A stretch of DNA of 64,000 nucleotides from positions 434,001-498,000 of the forward strand of contig VWND01000003.1 in assembly GCA_009599575.1 (NCBI GenBank), given 5' to 3'. The position numbers were made by a program, and so were the translations under genes. The stretch is from Blumeriella jaapii (taxonomy: Eukaryota; Ascomycota; Leotiomycetes; Helotiales; Drepanopezizaceae). Below the pieces are notes generated by a model, which had not been told where the DNA came from, made no database searches, and was given only the letters and a program-made list of their open reading frames with translations. This document shows positions 48,077-57,232 of the stretch, one piece after another; position 1 is the first letter of the stretch, and each line of letters starts with the position of its first letter.

Positions 48077-48656
48077 TCATAGACCTCCTTGAATGGAGAA
48101 TGAAGATGTAATCAAGACCAAGACATTCGTCAGCCCCCAGATGAACGGGAACCAAGTCGACATCCGGAAATAGCCAGCGTTGTAAATACCTCCAAGGCTG
48201 CAAAAGTTAGCTTGATCTGATGGCCGTGGAAATTTCCCAAAGGAGGATAAACATGGGAATTTGGGACAACAAAATGGCATTTACGCACATCAGACCCACG
48301 ATACTACCCGCTATCAATGCTTCCAGGCCCGCAATAGCGCAGTAAATAATGGGAAAAGTCCACACGTATTTCCATGCCTTCTTCCCCTTGCCCAGCTGCA
48401 TCAGCACCGCGTAGAGCACCACCACGACGTGACAGCCAGCGTACACGATGAGGGTCCAGAGGAGAGTGAAGCGCCATATGTCGTGGGTGTTATACAGATA
48501 GTTTGCGACGCCGGGCGCTGCCTTGTAAGGCCAGTAGAGGGATGGAAATGACGGTGTAGTATAATCCAGCGGAGCCGTGCTTTTCAATCGAGCGCTGTAT
48601 CCACATTAGAGTCGCGAATCATCATGCTTTACATGGGAAGCTTACTTGATTGCCAT
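48077..48656 (-). CDS. TMEM170-like small membrane protein (DUF2456 type)
   Basis: Three exons (48656-48646, 48594-48289, 48197-48077) give 145 residues. The first coding exon is only 11 nt (MAI plus two bases of an Asn codon). The second intron starts at GTGCGT, which closes the frame as VGLILGGIYNAGYFRMSTW. Family hallmarks are SLYWPYKAAPGVANYLYNTH DIWRFTLLWTLIVY, KYVWTFPIIYCAIAGLEALI, GSIVGL and STWFPFIWGLTNVLVLITSS followed by FSIQGGL. Four hydrophobic segments are expected. Animal TMEM170A is linked to ER sheet and nuclear pore formation; the fungal role is not established. It converges with the acetyltransferase (63 bp between stops) and diverges from the Pex17-like gene. Confidence 0.85.
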
Positions 48657-48838
48657 GTCCTCGAATGATCCCCATCCAGGATGTAGATGTTGACAGCGCC
48701 GTGGTGCAACGATGTTGTTGTCTGACGTGAATCGGGCGCGCCGCGCAAGGCTGAAGATGCCTCGGCCTTGGCCGACCACAACCACCATTTCTTTCTTCAC
48801 AAGAACACCAAGAACACACTTGTGTGAGCTGTTATACC

Positions 48839-50911
48839 ATGCCGGCGGACCGTCTGCTCACGAATGTGCTGCGCGCATATCAGACTCCCTCCGATCCGGT
48901 ACAGCTCAGCAAGATTCTCTCGACCACAACCTCGCTCCTCACAACTCTCTCGAACCCTCTTAATGTCACCCTCCTCACATCGCATCTACTCCGCGCGCCT
49001 ACCGTGTGGAACCTAGTCGATGGCTTGACTACAAGCCTGCGCATTATCAGCATATTCAACACGGCCGCGATAACGGTGCTCAAGCATCAGGCCGTGGGCC
49101 ATACCAAACCGTATGATGCATATCAACCGCGTCTGGGAGGCGGCATCTCTACAGACGATTGGGCACGAGCTGTCGTCAAAGGTCTAGATGATCGGACGCC
49201 GAGATGGCAACATGCTTTGGTGCTATGTGGAGTGTTGATCGGAATGGAGGGCCAGGACAGAGAGGGACTATCACGAAGCCTACGGGCAACTCTGGAGAAT
49301 GCCATGGTCACGGCTGTAAACCTCGCCCTGGACAGACCAGCAAGTACAGGAGCCCTGGGATCTGGATCGGTGGTGTTGGCTCTCAACCACGCGTTCCCCC
49401 TTCTGTCCGATGGAGTCCGGACGGCGGTGAATTACGATGCGCTGATCATACCTATGATCAAGACCATGACTTCTGCTGAGGGATATCAAGAGGCTAATTT
49501 CCTCCAGGCTATCGACTACGACGTGAAGCAGGCTTCGGGATCCAAGTTTGCGTGGCCGGAAAGCTCAGCGTCGTTTCTGCAGCTGCAGAAGCTTGCCTCT
49601 AAGCCCATAGTCGCCTCTATGGGTCCGTTGTCCAGACTCGTCGCCCATGCTATTGAGAATGTCAGGAACCCACTCTTGGTAGTCGAGGTTCGAGAGCATC
49701 TGGTGTCATTTACGACGGGGATATTGCAAAAGTGGCAGAAGAACAAGCTATCTGAAATCGACCCATCAGAAGAAGCAACATTCTTGACCCCCGATACCCT
49801 CCGAATCACGTTTCCGGTGCTCTGGCAGATCCTCAAGACGGTGATGTTCGCCGTGGTGGTAATCCTGAGATCAGTAATCGGACGGACTCTGCTTGAGCCT
49901 GTTCTGGCCTCTCCCCAGCTCGCGCCGGAAACCGCCTCTCAAACCCTCCTCATCCTCTCCAAAATCCACTTCATCTCTTCCCGCGTCGGCTCCCACGCTT
50001 TCTCAGCCTATACCTTCGTCAACTTGGCCTCCATCGACATCCTCACCCGTTTCCCAGCCTCTTCCCTCTCCTTCCTGCGCTCCATATACCCACCTCATGC
50101 TGGGCAAATCCCATCTCATCCCCTCCATCGCAACCACGACCTCTTCTACCTCAACACAGCCGAGCACTTCACGCTCTGCCTCACCCCATCCGACGCCGAA
50201 AGCCTCATTGTAACACCCAGCACGCCCTACCTCTCGCCCACGGCCAACGCACACCTCCTCGAGATCTTCGAGGCCGCACACAGCAGCATGCTCGCCGTCC
50301 TCGCCGCGCCGCAAAACGAGCACCTCACCGCCCACTTCCTCCCCTTCTACGTCGACAGCCTCTTCGCCTCGTTCCCCCAGAACCTCTCGCCGCGGCAATT
50401 CCGCTTCGCCTTCAAGGCGCTGATGCAGATCTGCACGCCTCCGAACCCGCTCGCGAGGTCCCAGCCGCTGATGGCAGAGACGCTGCTCGAGCTCCTGCAT
50501 CACCGCGCGCTTCACGCTCCCACCACACCGCTCCCGCCTGCGGTCGCCGCAAGCATGTCTAAGCCCAACGACGACTCCCAGGCCACACCACTCTCCGAGC
50601 AAGCCATCCTCCTGCTCACCCTCCTCGACGCCCTCCCCAGCGTCACCCTTCCAGTCCTCGAGACCTGGCTCCCGCTAGCGGCTGACCTGCACAATGTCGT
50701 CGCGGACCCGACGATGCGAGAGGTGTGTAAGCGGCGCTTCTGGGAGGTGCTCGAGGGTGGCGAGATGGATGTGGATCGGAGCGCGGTTTGTGTGGCTTGG
50801 TGGGGGACGAGGGGCGGGAGAGAGAGGGTTGTGTTTGGTGCGGAGGGGGGGCCTTTTATGAGTGGCGGGTTGGGATTGGGGGGGACGGGGATGGGCATGG
50901 GCATGGGGTAG
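48839..50911 (+). CDS. Pex17-like peroxisomal membrane protein of filamentous fungi
   Basis: An uninterrupted frame of 690 codons begins with the first ATG (MPADRLLTNVLRAYQ). The composition is helical and Leu-rich throughout, with conserved-looking blocks SNPLNVTLLTSHLLRAP, PRWQHALVLCGVLIGMEG, QKNKLSEIDPSEEATFL, HPLHRNHDLFYLNTAEHFTL and FPQNLSPRQFRFAFKALMQI. One hydrophobic segment lies near VMFAVVVILRSVIGR. From memory, filamentous-fungal homologues are annotated as peroxisomal membrane protein Pex17. They are much longer than the yeast docking-complex Pex17, and I cannot verify the functional link. The C-terminus ends in Gly/Met-rich low complexity. Codon use shifts to C/G-ending codons after about 49890. 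Confidence 0.6.
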   Translation: MPADRLLTNVLRAYQTPSDPVQLSKILSTTTSLLTTLSNPLNVTLLTSHLLRAPTVWNLVDGLTTSLRIISIFNTAAITVLKHQAVGHTKPYDAYQPRLGGGISTDDWARAVVKGLDDRTPRWQHALVLCGVLIGMEGQDREGLSRSLRATLENAMVTAVNLALDRPASTGALGSGSVVLALNHAFPLLSDGVRTAVNYDALIIPMIKTMTSAEGYQEANFLQAIDYDVKQASGSKFAWPESSASFLQLQKLASKPIVASMGPLSRLVAHAIENVRNPLLVVEVREHLVSFTTGILQKWQKNKLSEIDPSEEATFLTPDTLRITFPVLWQILKTVMFAVVVILRSVIGRTLLEPVLASPQLAPETASQTLLILSKIHFISSRVGSHAFSAYTFVNLASIDILTRFPASSLSFLRSIYPPHAGQIPSHPLHRNHDLFYLNTAEHFTLCLTPSDAESLIVTPSTPYLSPTANAHLLEIFEAAHSSMLAVLAAPQNEHLTAHFLPFYVDSLFASFPQNLSPRQFRFAFKALMQICTPPNPLARSQPLMAETLLELLHHRALHAPTTPLPPAVAASMSKPNDDSQATPLSEQAILLLTLLDALPSVTLPVLETWLPLAADLHNVVADPTMREVCKRRFWEVLEGGEMDVDRSAVCVAWWGTRGGRERVVFGAEGGPFMSGGLGLGGTGMGMGMG

Positions 50912-51686
50912 GGAGAGAGAGTAGGCTTTGAGGTACCTTTGTTATACCCGGATTGTTGGTTAAGGTATGTACAGTAGGATGACATTGTGAATAGATTATG
51001 ATGGTGTATTTAGGTCGTGGTGGATTCATGTTACAGTATATAAACACAGCGATCTACACGTGATAATGAAAATTGTTAATCACAGCTTCAGGAATATGCC
51101 ACGGTGCAATCGCTCACAGTGTTCTCGCGTATCGTACTACCAAGTGCGTCAATCAACAAACAAGAATTCTCTCCATCTATCCCCCCAGATTCAGCATCCC
51201 CTGCCCCGTCCTCCCATACTGGATAGAGCAAGTAGCAAGTGTCCATACATAACCATCGCCACGCTGGTCAAAGTGAGTGAGTGGCTCCCAGGGGGTAGGC
51301 GGGTAGATTACAAACATCATCGCACTCATACATGCAAAGGTACATACTGCAGGTACATGCGATACAGTAGCTAGTACGCAACGAATCAAGCAAGCAATCC
51401 CGCTTCCGATAGAATGAAGAGGGGGCAGACGAGAAGCATGGAGTCCATCAGTCACGGTCTTGTATGTGATCAGCAGGGAACGAGAGGTATAGGCGTGAAG
51501 GGATTTCGTCACATCCTGACGTGACTCTTCAGATGCTCTGGAGACCGATCTCTTCCGTGCGAATGGGGTCCTGCAGCATTGGTTAGCCCGCCCAACGATG
51601 TCCGCGCCACTTCTGTTAGGAGTGTCTCTGCTAATGAGAATCTCTCGAAGCGTGTTCGTTTCCCGCTTACCGCACAAGCGAGCTTA
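50912..51686. other. Convergent intergenic region, no gene seen
   Basis: 3' flanks of the Pex17-like gene and the Lys-rich gene. Short antisense frames only; a few gtacag motifs (50969-50976, 51349-51370). Confidence 0.5.
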
Positions 51687-53277
51687 TTATGATGAATTGC
51701 TGGAATTCTTGGCAGGACGTCTCATGTCCGAGAGCCGCGTCTCGAGCCACGCGTGTCTCGCAGAGAGCTGCTTCAGCCGCTCAGTCACCGTCTGCATATG
51801 GCCTGCGAGCTGATTGCGCTCGTCAAAGTACTTGCGTGCTTCGGAGTAGCGCTTAGCGGGAATGCCGGTGAAGTTCTCGGTGGGTTCGGGGAGCGAGTGT
51901 GTGACGTCTGATGCTTCTTCGATTGCTGGTGGAGATGTGATGGCTTCACCGTCTGGACTGGCGGTGTTGGAAAAGGCGGGGGCTAGGGTGGATGAAGAGT
52001 TGCGTTTTGGGACTTCCGTCGCCTCCTGTGCGTCCTTATCCGCGGCCGACTTTTCTTCGTCCTCAGATTCTGGCGAGGTAGAAGGCTGTGCTGACAGGGA
52101 CTTGGCTTTCGACTTTGAGCTTGATCGCTTCTTGCTTACGCCAGTGAAGACAGGCTTCAGGACGTTGAAGTTCTCGACCTTGTTGAGCTGCTCTTTTCGC
52201 TCCCGTCTGTCCAGTCGCTGTCGAAGTGTGAGTGGGTTTCATTCCATCCTAAAGTTGCTGTACGAGTAGGGAGGCACAAGCATACCCTCGCCAATCTAGC
52301 AGCAGCTCGATCGGCTTTCGCTTCGGCTTTCAGTCTGCGGTCCTCGAGCTTCTGGGTAGCCTTCTGGCTAGCATGTAGTTTCGCTTGATCGAACTGCGGG
52401 TAGGACCGCGGAATGATATCTTGCTCACGCAAATTCAGCTCCTCCTTTCGCTTCTGTGTCTCGACGTCTACTTCGGCGGCAACTACCTTAACTACCTTGC
52501 TCGCACTCTTTGCCTTTTGTTGGCCTTTGGTCATCTCGCTCTTGGGTTTTGGTGCCGCCTTGCGCCGACCTTCTGCCAGTTGTTTGTTCTGCTTCTTTTC
52601 GGCCGAGTTGGGCTTCTTTGGTGGTATAGTTGTCAGGACGGAAGTTAAAGCAGTGATCATCGTGTACTCACAGGATTTTTGAACTTCTTAGCTTCCCCTC
52701 TCTCTTCAGCCTTGCGACTGGCCTTCTTTTGAGCTTTTGTCTTCTTTGCCTGTAGCTCGGACGTCAATACAAATCCATACATTCTCGCCGGACATGCATG
52801 GAGTACTCACCGTAGCTTGGACCTTTTTTGGAGCCTGCGGAATGGCCTTCATGGCGTTGCCCTTCATCGTCTCCTGCTTGCTCTTGACGGCATCCTTTTT
52901 CCGCTGTTTGATCTGGGCAGGCTTGTTCTCCTTCTTGATCTACTCGAATCAGCAACTCATCAGAGGAATTTGAAGCACATATGCCCCGACTTGCCTGGTC
53001 AATCGGCTGACTGTTCCCATTCTTTCCCTTCGTGGCCCCATGCTTATGACGCTTCTTCGCGTTGGGTCCTGCCGAGACCGGAAAGGTGGCACCGGCTGTG
53101 TCCTTGGGACCATTCTTGTGTCCTTGGTGGCCCGTCAGCATCGTTTCTGCGGGCTCGTGCTTGGAATCTGCCGCATCTCTGGCCCTCGCGCGCGGATCGC
53201 CATCACAGTCCGACCACGAGAGAGAGTGCGTGCAGGGGCTCAGCGGCCGGGGTGAAAGACCAACCTTTCGAACCCAT
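51687..53277 (-). CDS. Lys-rich conserved-looking protein of unknown function
   Basis: Six exons (53277-53265, 53146-52995, 52939-52811, 52749-52672, 52615-52286, 52217-51687) close in frame to 410 residues. The first intron boundary is the least certain. The intron after PIDQ begins with GCAAGT, a GC-AG intron. The N-terminal half is strongly basic (KKRHKHGATKGKNG, then IKKENKPAQIKQRKKDAVKS) and the centre is helical and charged (QKRKEELNLREQDIIPRSYP). A Ser/Glu-rich acidic linker follows, and the last 60 residues form a probable coiled coil (KRYSEARKYFDERNQLAGHM onward). I recognise no family. Basic composition suggests a nucleolar or RNA-associated role, but that is a guess. Confidence 0.6.
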
Positions 53278-53424
53278 CTCGGTGACTGTTGGGGACAATA
53301 TCGAGGGCGAGCACGAGGACGAGGACGAGGCCGAACGTTTTTAGGCTGACCGGAAGGTGTTGCAGTCGAAGCTTGGTGACGGGTTACAAGTCGCAGCTCG
53401 TTCTTAGCTTGTGGAAATTGTGGG

Positions 53425-53635
53425 CCGGCACGTGATGCTCGGTGGTGTCCAAGCTAGGCAGGAACCAGCAGTCTCGAGAAGGTACAGACAGAGCGATCCG
53501 GGTGGTGGTTCGAGCCGGGCCGAAAGATCATCCGAGCCGATGACAAGGCCAATCTGACCGAGTACAAGGCCGAAGGCGGCGAGAGTGAGTGAGTGACAGT
53601 CAGTCACGTGATCTTATCTTCGGTCACGTGAACAC
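53425..53635. promoter_or_regulatory. Three CACGTG E-boxes between divergent genes
   Basis: CACGTG occurs at 53429-53434, 53605-53610 and 53625-53630. The last two, in gtcacgtg context, are exactly 20 bp apart (about two helical turns) with GATC/TTATC (GATA-like) sequence between them. They lie about 175-200 bp before the Zn2Cys6 start. CACGTG is bound by bHLH factors such as Cbf1 or Pho4 in yeast. Which gene is controlled is unknown. Confidence 0.45.
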
Positions 53636-53803
53636 ACCAACTTGCTGCTCTGGCCCCAGTGACCCGGCTTGGCGTGAAGGCACTTCGTACAAGTGATTCG
53701 TACAATCGTATCTTCTCTTCAACCCACCAACAACACCCCGTCGCGCCGTGACGATCTATTCCGATTTTCTCCATGATCAATTTGATCTGAACCAATCCAT
53801 GCG

Positions 53804-55589
53804 ATGCCGCCTCGACGCTCCCACCGCAAATCACACAACGGCTGCTTACAATGCAAGAGGCGTCATGGTATGTTGCAGGAGCACCACCACCTACAGTATC
53901 TAGATACCCGTGACCCGCAACACGACATATCCCTCTCTTACCTTACAGTACCAAGACACAAGAAAAACCTCTTTACATACCTTCCTTAGTCACCCTTTTC
54001 GAACAGGCAATGCTGACTCTCTGCGACTGCAGTAAAGGTCGGTTCATGAGCTCATGGGCCAAGTTCGCCCTCCCGTCAGACTGTCACGGCCGAGATCACT
54101 TCTCCCTTGCGTGCTCACTTACTTTCTTGTAATCCCGCGCACCAATTAACATACATACCTATCACAGTGCGACGAGATACGCCCACGATGCGGCCCTTGC
54201 ACCAAACGCGAGCTGTCGTGCCATTTCCAAGCAACCCATCTCAGCAGCCGTGACGGATTCTCGCCCACCTCACATGACAGCCTCTCCAGAGAGAGGCCGC
54301 AACCCCTCGGGCCAGTGCCTGCCAGAATCCTGGAGCTGAAGCTGTGGCATCACTTCACGACCGAGACGTACAACACCTTCATCCTGAAGAACGAGAGCCA
54401 GCGACACACCTGGCGCTTTGATGTCCCGAAAATGGCGTTGGAGCACCCGTTCATGCTCGACGCCATGTTGGCGACGTCGGCCTTACATTTGGCGCATCTG
54501 GAGACCGGCACGAGGAAACAGGTGAGTGCGGCGAAGGCGTATCAAAATCCTGGCTCTAACTGGTAAATCGCGAGCACCTCGGACTATGACGTGCCTTTAG
54601 AAATGCAAGTACTGACCTCGCTTATCATGTAGTGGCTGCAAAGCGCATTGAAATATCAAGACCTGGCGCTCGCGGGCCTGAACAAAGCACTATCTAGTAT
54701 GGGCAACGAGAACTGCGAGCCTGTGGCTATCTGCTCGATTCTTGTCTTCCACCTCAGCGTCGCAGTACCGAGTGTATGTGACGATGCCCACGAGCCAGCC
54801 CGTGAGTAGATCCCGTAGCCCTCTAGGTGCTTCGCGGTTATCTGGCTTCCAAAGCTAGTCTCAGTATTGTGGACACGCGTAGTATGCTCACATGCTCTTG
54901 TTCTCTAGGGAATCCAATATCTGACCTTCTTGGAATGCGCAAACTGCTAGAAGGCGCTGCTCTCATCATCAAAGGGTCCGAAGCTGTACTGAGCACAGGG
55001 GCTCTCAAGGGCTTTTTCCTGACCATGTACAACCAAGAAAACGGATCAGCCGCCGGATCTCTGGGAGATAGTCAGTCAGAACCAGAACAGTAGGTGAACC
55101 CAGCATCTCCGACCGATCGCGAGTAACAATGCCGCAGGTCTTTCCTCGCCAAACACCGTCTCTCGTGCCAGTAAGTCCCTTTCCAGCGAACAGTCCTCTC
55201 ACAACCCGCTAAAGCCATCAAACAGGCCCATCGTCGAATCCCTTCGGCGCCTCGAGGGTCTCATAGACGACAAGTCCCCCCATCAGCACGCCTTCCGCAG
55301 TGCCTGCCGCTCCCTTGACGTCACCATCTCGCCCCTGGCAGACGCCCCGCCCGTGCTGTTCTGGACGCTGGGCGTCAGCCCGGCCATCTTCGAGCTCCTC
55401 GAGCGGCACGACGAGCTGACCGTCCTGTTGTTCTTCCACTACGGTATGGTGCTGCACCTGCTCGACGAGTGGTGGTTCACTCGAGACGCGGGCAGGCGAC
55501 TCATTCGCGCCTTGCTGCCGTATGCGGCGAGCGTGGGCGCGCATTGGACGCCGACGATTGAGTGGGCGAGGACGTTCGTGGGCATCTAG
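53804..55589 (+). CDS. Zn2Cys6 transcription factor with a 5-nt microexon in the zinc cluster
   Basis: Seven exons (53804-53867, 54033-54037, 54168-54521, 54633-54801, 54909-55089, 55138-55170, 55226-55589) close exactly in frame to 389 residues. The zinc cluster reads SHNGCLQCKRRHVKCDEIRP RCGPCTKRELSCHF, i.e. CX2CX6CX5CX2CX6C. Val-Lys between the second and third Cys is supplied by the 5-nt exon (TAAAG), bounded by CTGCAG and GTCGGT. The downstream region (EHPFMLDAMLATSALHLAHL, then LQSALKYQDLALAGLNKALS) is typical of the fungal-specific regulator class that includes sterol-uptake-like factors. It probably acts in the nucleus as a DNA-binding regulator. Targets are not suggested by neighbours. 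Divergent from the Lys-rich gene. Confidence 0.85.
54033..54037 (+). other. 5-nt microexon (TAAAG)
   Basis: It is flanked upstream by GACTGCAG after a CTGAC-type branch (tgctgact) and downstream by GTCGGT. Inclusion gives CAT G|TA AAG|TGC GAC = His-Val-Lys-Cys-Asp. Skipping it breaks the frame and the zinc cluster. Confidence 0.7.
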
Positions 55590-56076
55590 GCGGCGTGATG
55601 GGTCTAGGCTAGGCTAGGGATAAGGTAAGGCAGAGGGTCAACGCTTATGGGGCGGCAGGATAGATTATCGAGTTTCGAGGGTGAGGTTTGTGGGTTGCGT
55701 TATAAATTGTAGTGCTTTTGCGTGTTGCCGTTTTCTGGAATCCGAAAATGGCACAAACGAGATGCCTACTGTACAGTACTGGGTTTAATATTCTAGGAAA
55801 GGGTTTGAACGGTTTTGCAGATTGTGCATTTTTCTTTTCTGTTTTCTTCCTTTCCCTTCTCCCTTCCCCTTCTCCCTTCTTCTTCTCCCTTCCCCTTCTT
55901 CCTTCCCCTATCATAATTGAAGGGACAAGTCTCGTGTCATGAATGTGTGTAAAATCATGCTTTATGACGAAAGCCACCCTTTGATATCAATCTCCGCCAC
56001 CCGTTCACTCGTCCTGGTTTGCGAACATCTAATCAGCTAACGGCCAAGCCAGAACTTGATTTTACATATTCATACT

Positions 56077-56364
56077 TTACCATAAACTGGTACAGCACGT
56101 CACCTGCTGAGTGCATCTGGATCTCGACAACGAGTTATTACAAGAAGCTTCGTTCGCTGTAGTATCTGCACTACCTATCGATTGGACAAATTTAGCTGTA
56201 GAATCGGAATGCTCGCAAATTTTGTCGTCGCCGCCGCAAAACAAGCTTGGATATACTGCGGCAAGTATGCACATAGAATCGTCATCTGATGTCTGAGTTA
56301 TGCATGTTCCAACGACAAAATCGCCGAGCGCAAGCAGAGCGGCGGTTACGAAATAGATGCGCAT
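56077..56364 (-). CDS. Small secreted cysteine-rich protein (effector-like candidate)
   Basis: An intact frame of 95 residues begins MRIYFVTAALLALGDFVVG, a good signal peptide with a hydrophobic core and likely cleavage around residues 19-20. The mature part is about 75 residues and contains eight cysteines (21, 32, 43, 50, 75, 84, 90, 91), enough for four disulfides. It is otherwise rich in Ser, Thr and Asp. A GATATAAG TATA-like sequence lies about 110 bp before the start (near 56473-56481). Size, export signal and Cys count are those of fungal apoplastic small secreted proteins. No family is recognised and no toxic or effector function is shown. It sits in a gene-poor, repeat-rich stretch 500 bp from a MITE. 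Confidence 0.5.
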   Translation of the reverse strand: MRIYFVTAALLALGDFVVGTCITQTSDDDSMCILAAVYPSLFCGGDDKICEHSDSTAKFVQSIGSADTTANEASCNNSLSRSRCTQQVTCCTSLW

Positions 56365-56879
56365 GTTTGAAAGCTGATCGTCGAGATTGATGTTCGCTGA
56401 GGGGAATCAAGGCTGCTGGCTGCTGGTGTTGGGAAGAAGTGGATGCAGACAGAGCATGCGTCTCGTCTGCTCTTACTTATATCCAGCTCACAGTGGGTCT
56501 AGGGAGTTCGCATTCTTCTCACGAAGAATTTGAGGCTGTGCCATGACGAACACTGGCAAGTATGTTGCAGGTTGCAGGTTTGCATAGTACTGTACAGTGC
56601 TGTACGATATGGGGGGGGGGAGGGAGTGGAAAAATCGCTCTTGCTCGTATCTTAACTTTTCCGCGTTTGAGAAACCTGGATTTGACTTCACGCGCATTGC
56701 AAGTACTATCCAGTACAGTACTGTATATTGCCCGATCCCCTCACCCCCCCTCTCCTCCGAAATGAATGTTGGCTTCTCTGGTTGGTGATGCACCACGGAT
56801 TTAACATTCAGATAGGGAGATCGGGGTGGGGGGGGGGAGGACGGAGGTTGAAGGTGGCAGTGTTTGTTTGTATCGCTTA

Positions 56880-57230
56880 ATAGTGGGCTGCCTTCCCACA
56901 AGTATTCTGCGGGCACTAAACGTCGATCTGCAATCACTTGAAGAAAGAGTGGTAATGGAGGCAGGTAGAAAAACTCGGTGAAAAATCGGCTGAGCGGAAG
57001 GAGGAAGGAGGACGTATCGCAGCGAGACGTTATACAACGATGACTTTTGAGCCAGCACTTGCTGTAGGCATGACCGGTTCACGACAGTTACCTACTACTG
57101 TACTGTGTTATACTGTAATGACGTGGAAACATGAAGCATGATATCCAACAAGGATGCACTCGGAGGATCGGGTACTCGGATAGATCCGAGTGCCCGCAGG
57201 ATAATGGTGGGAAGGCAGCCAGCCCACTAT
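56880..57230 (+). mobile_element. 351-bp MITE with terminal inverted repeats and TA duplication
   Basis: The ends are imperfect inverted repeats of about 40 bp. The left end starts ATAGTGGGCTGCCTTCCCAC and ends with TGCGGGCACT. The right end, reverse-complemented, starts ATAGTGGGCTGGCTGCCTTC and also reaches TGCGGGCACT, with a GGCT duplication as the main difference. Both sides are flanked by TA (56878-56879 and 57231-57232), the target duplication of Tc1/mariner-like elements. An internal ACTCGGAT-AG-ATCCGAGT palindrome adjoins the right end. There is no transposase, so it is a non-autonomous element. Confidence 0.8.
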
Positions 57231-57232
57231 TA

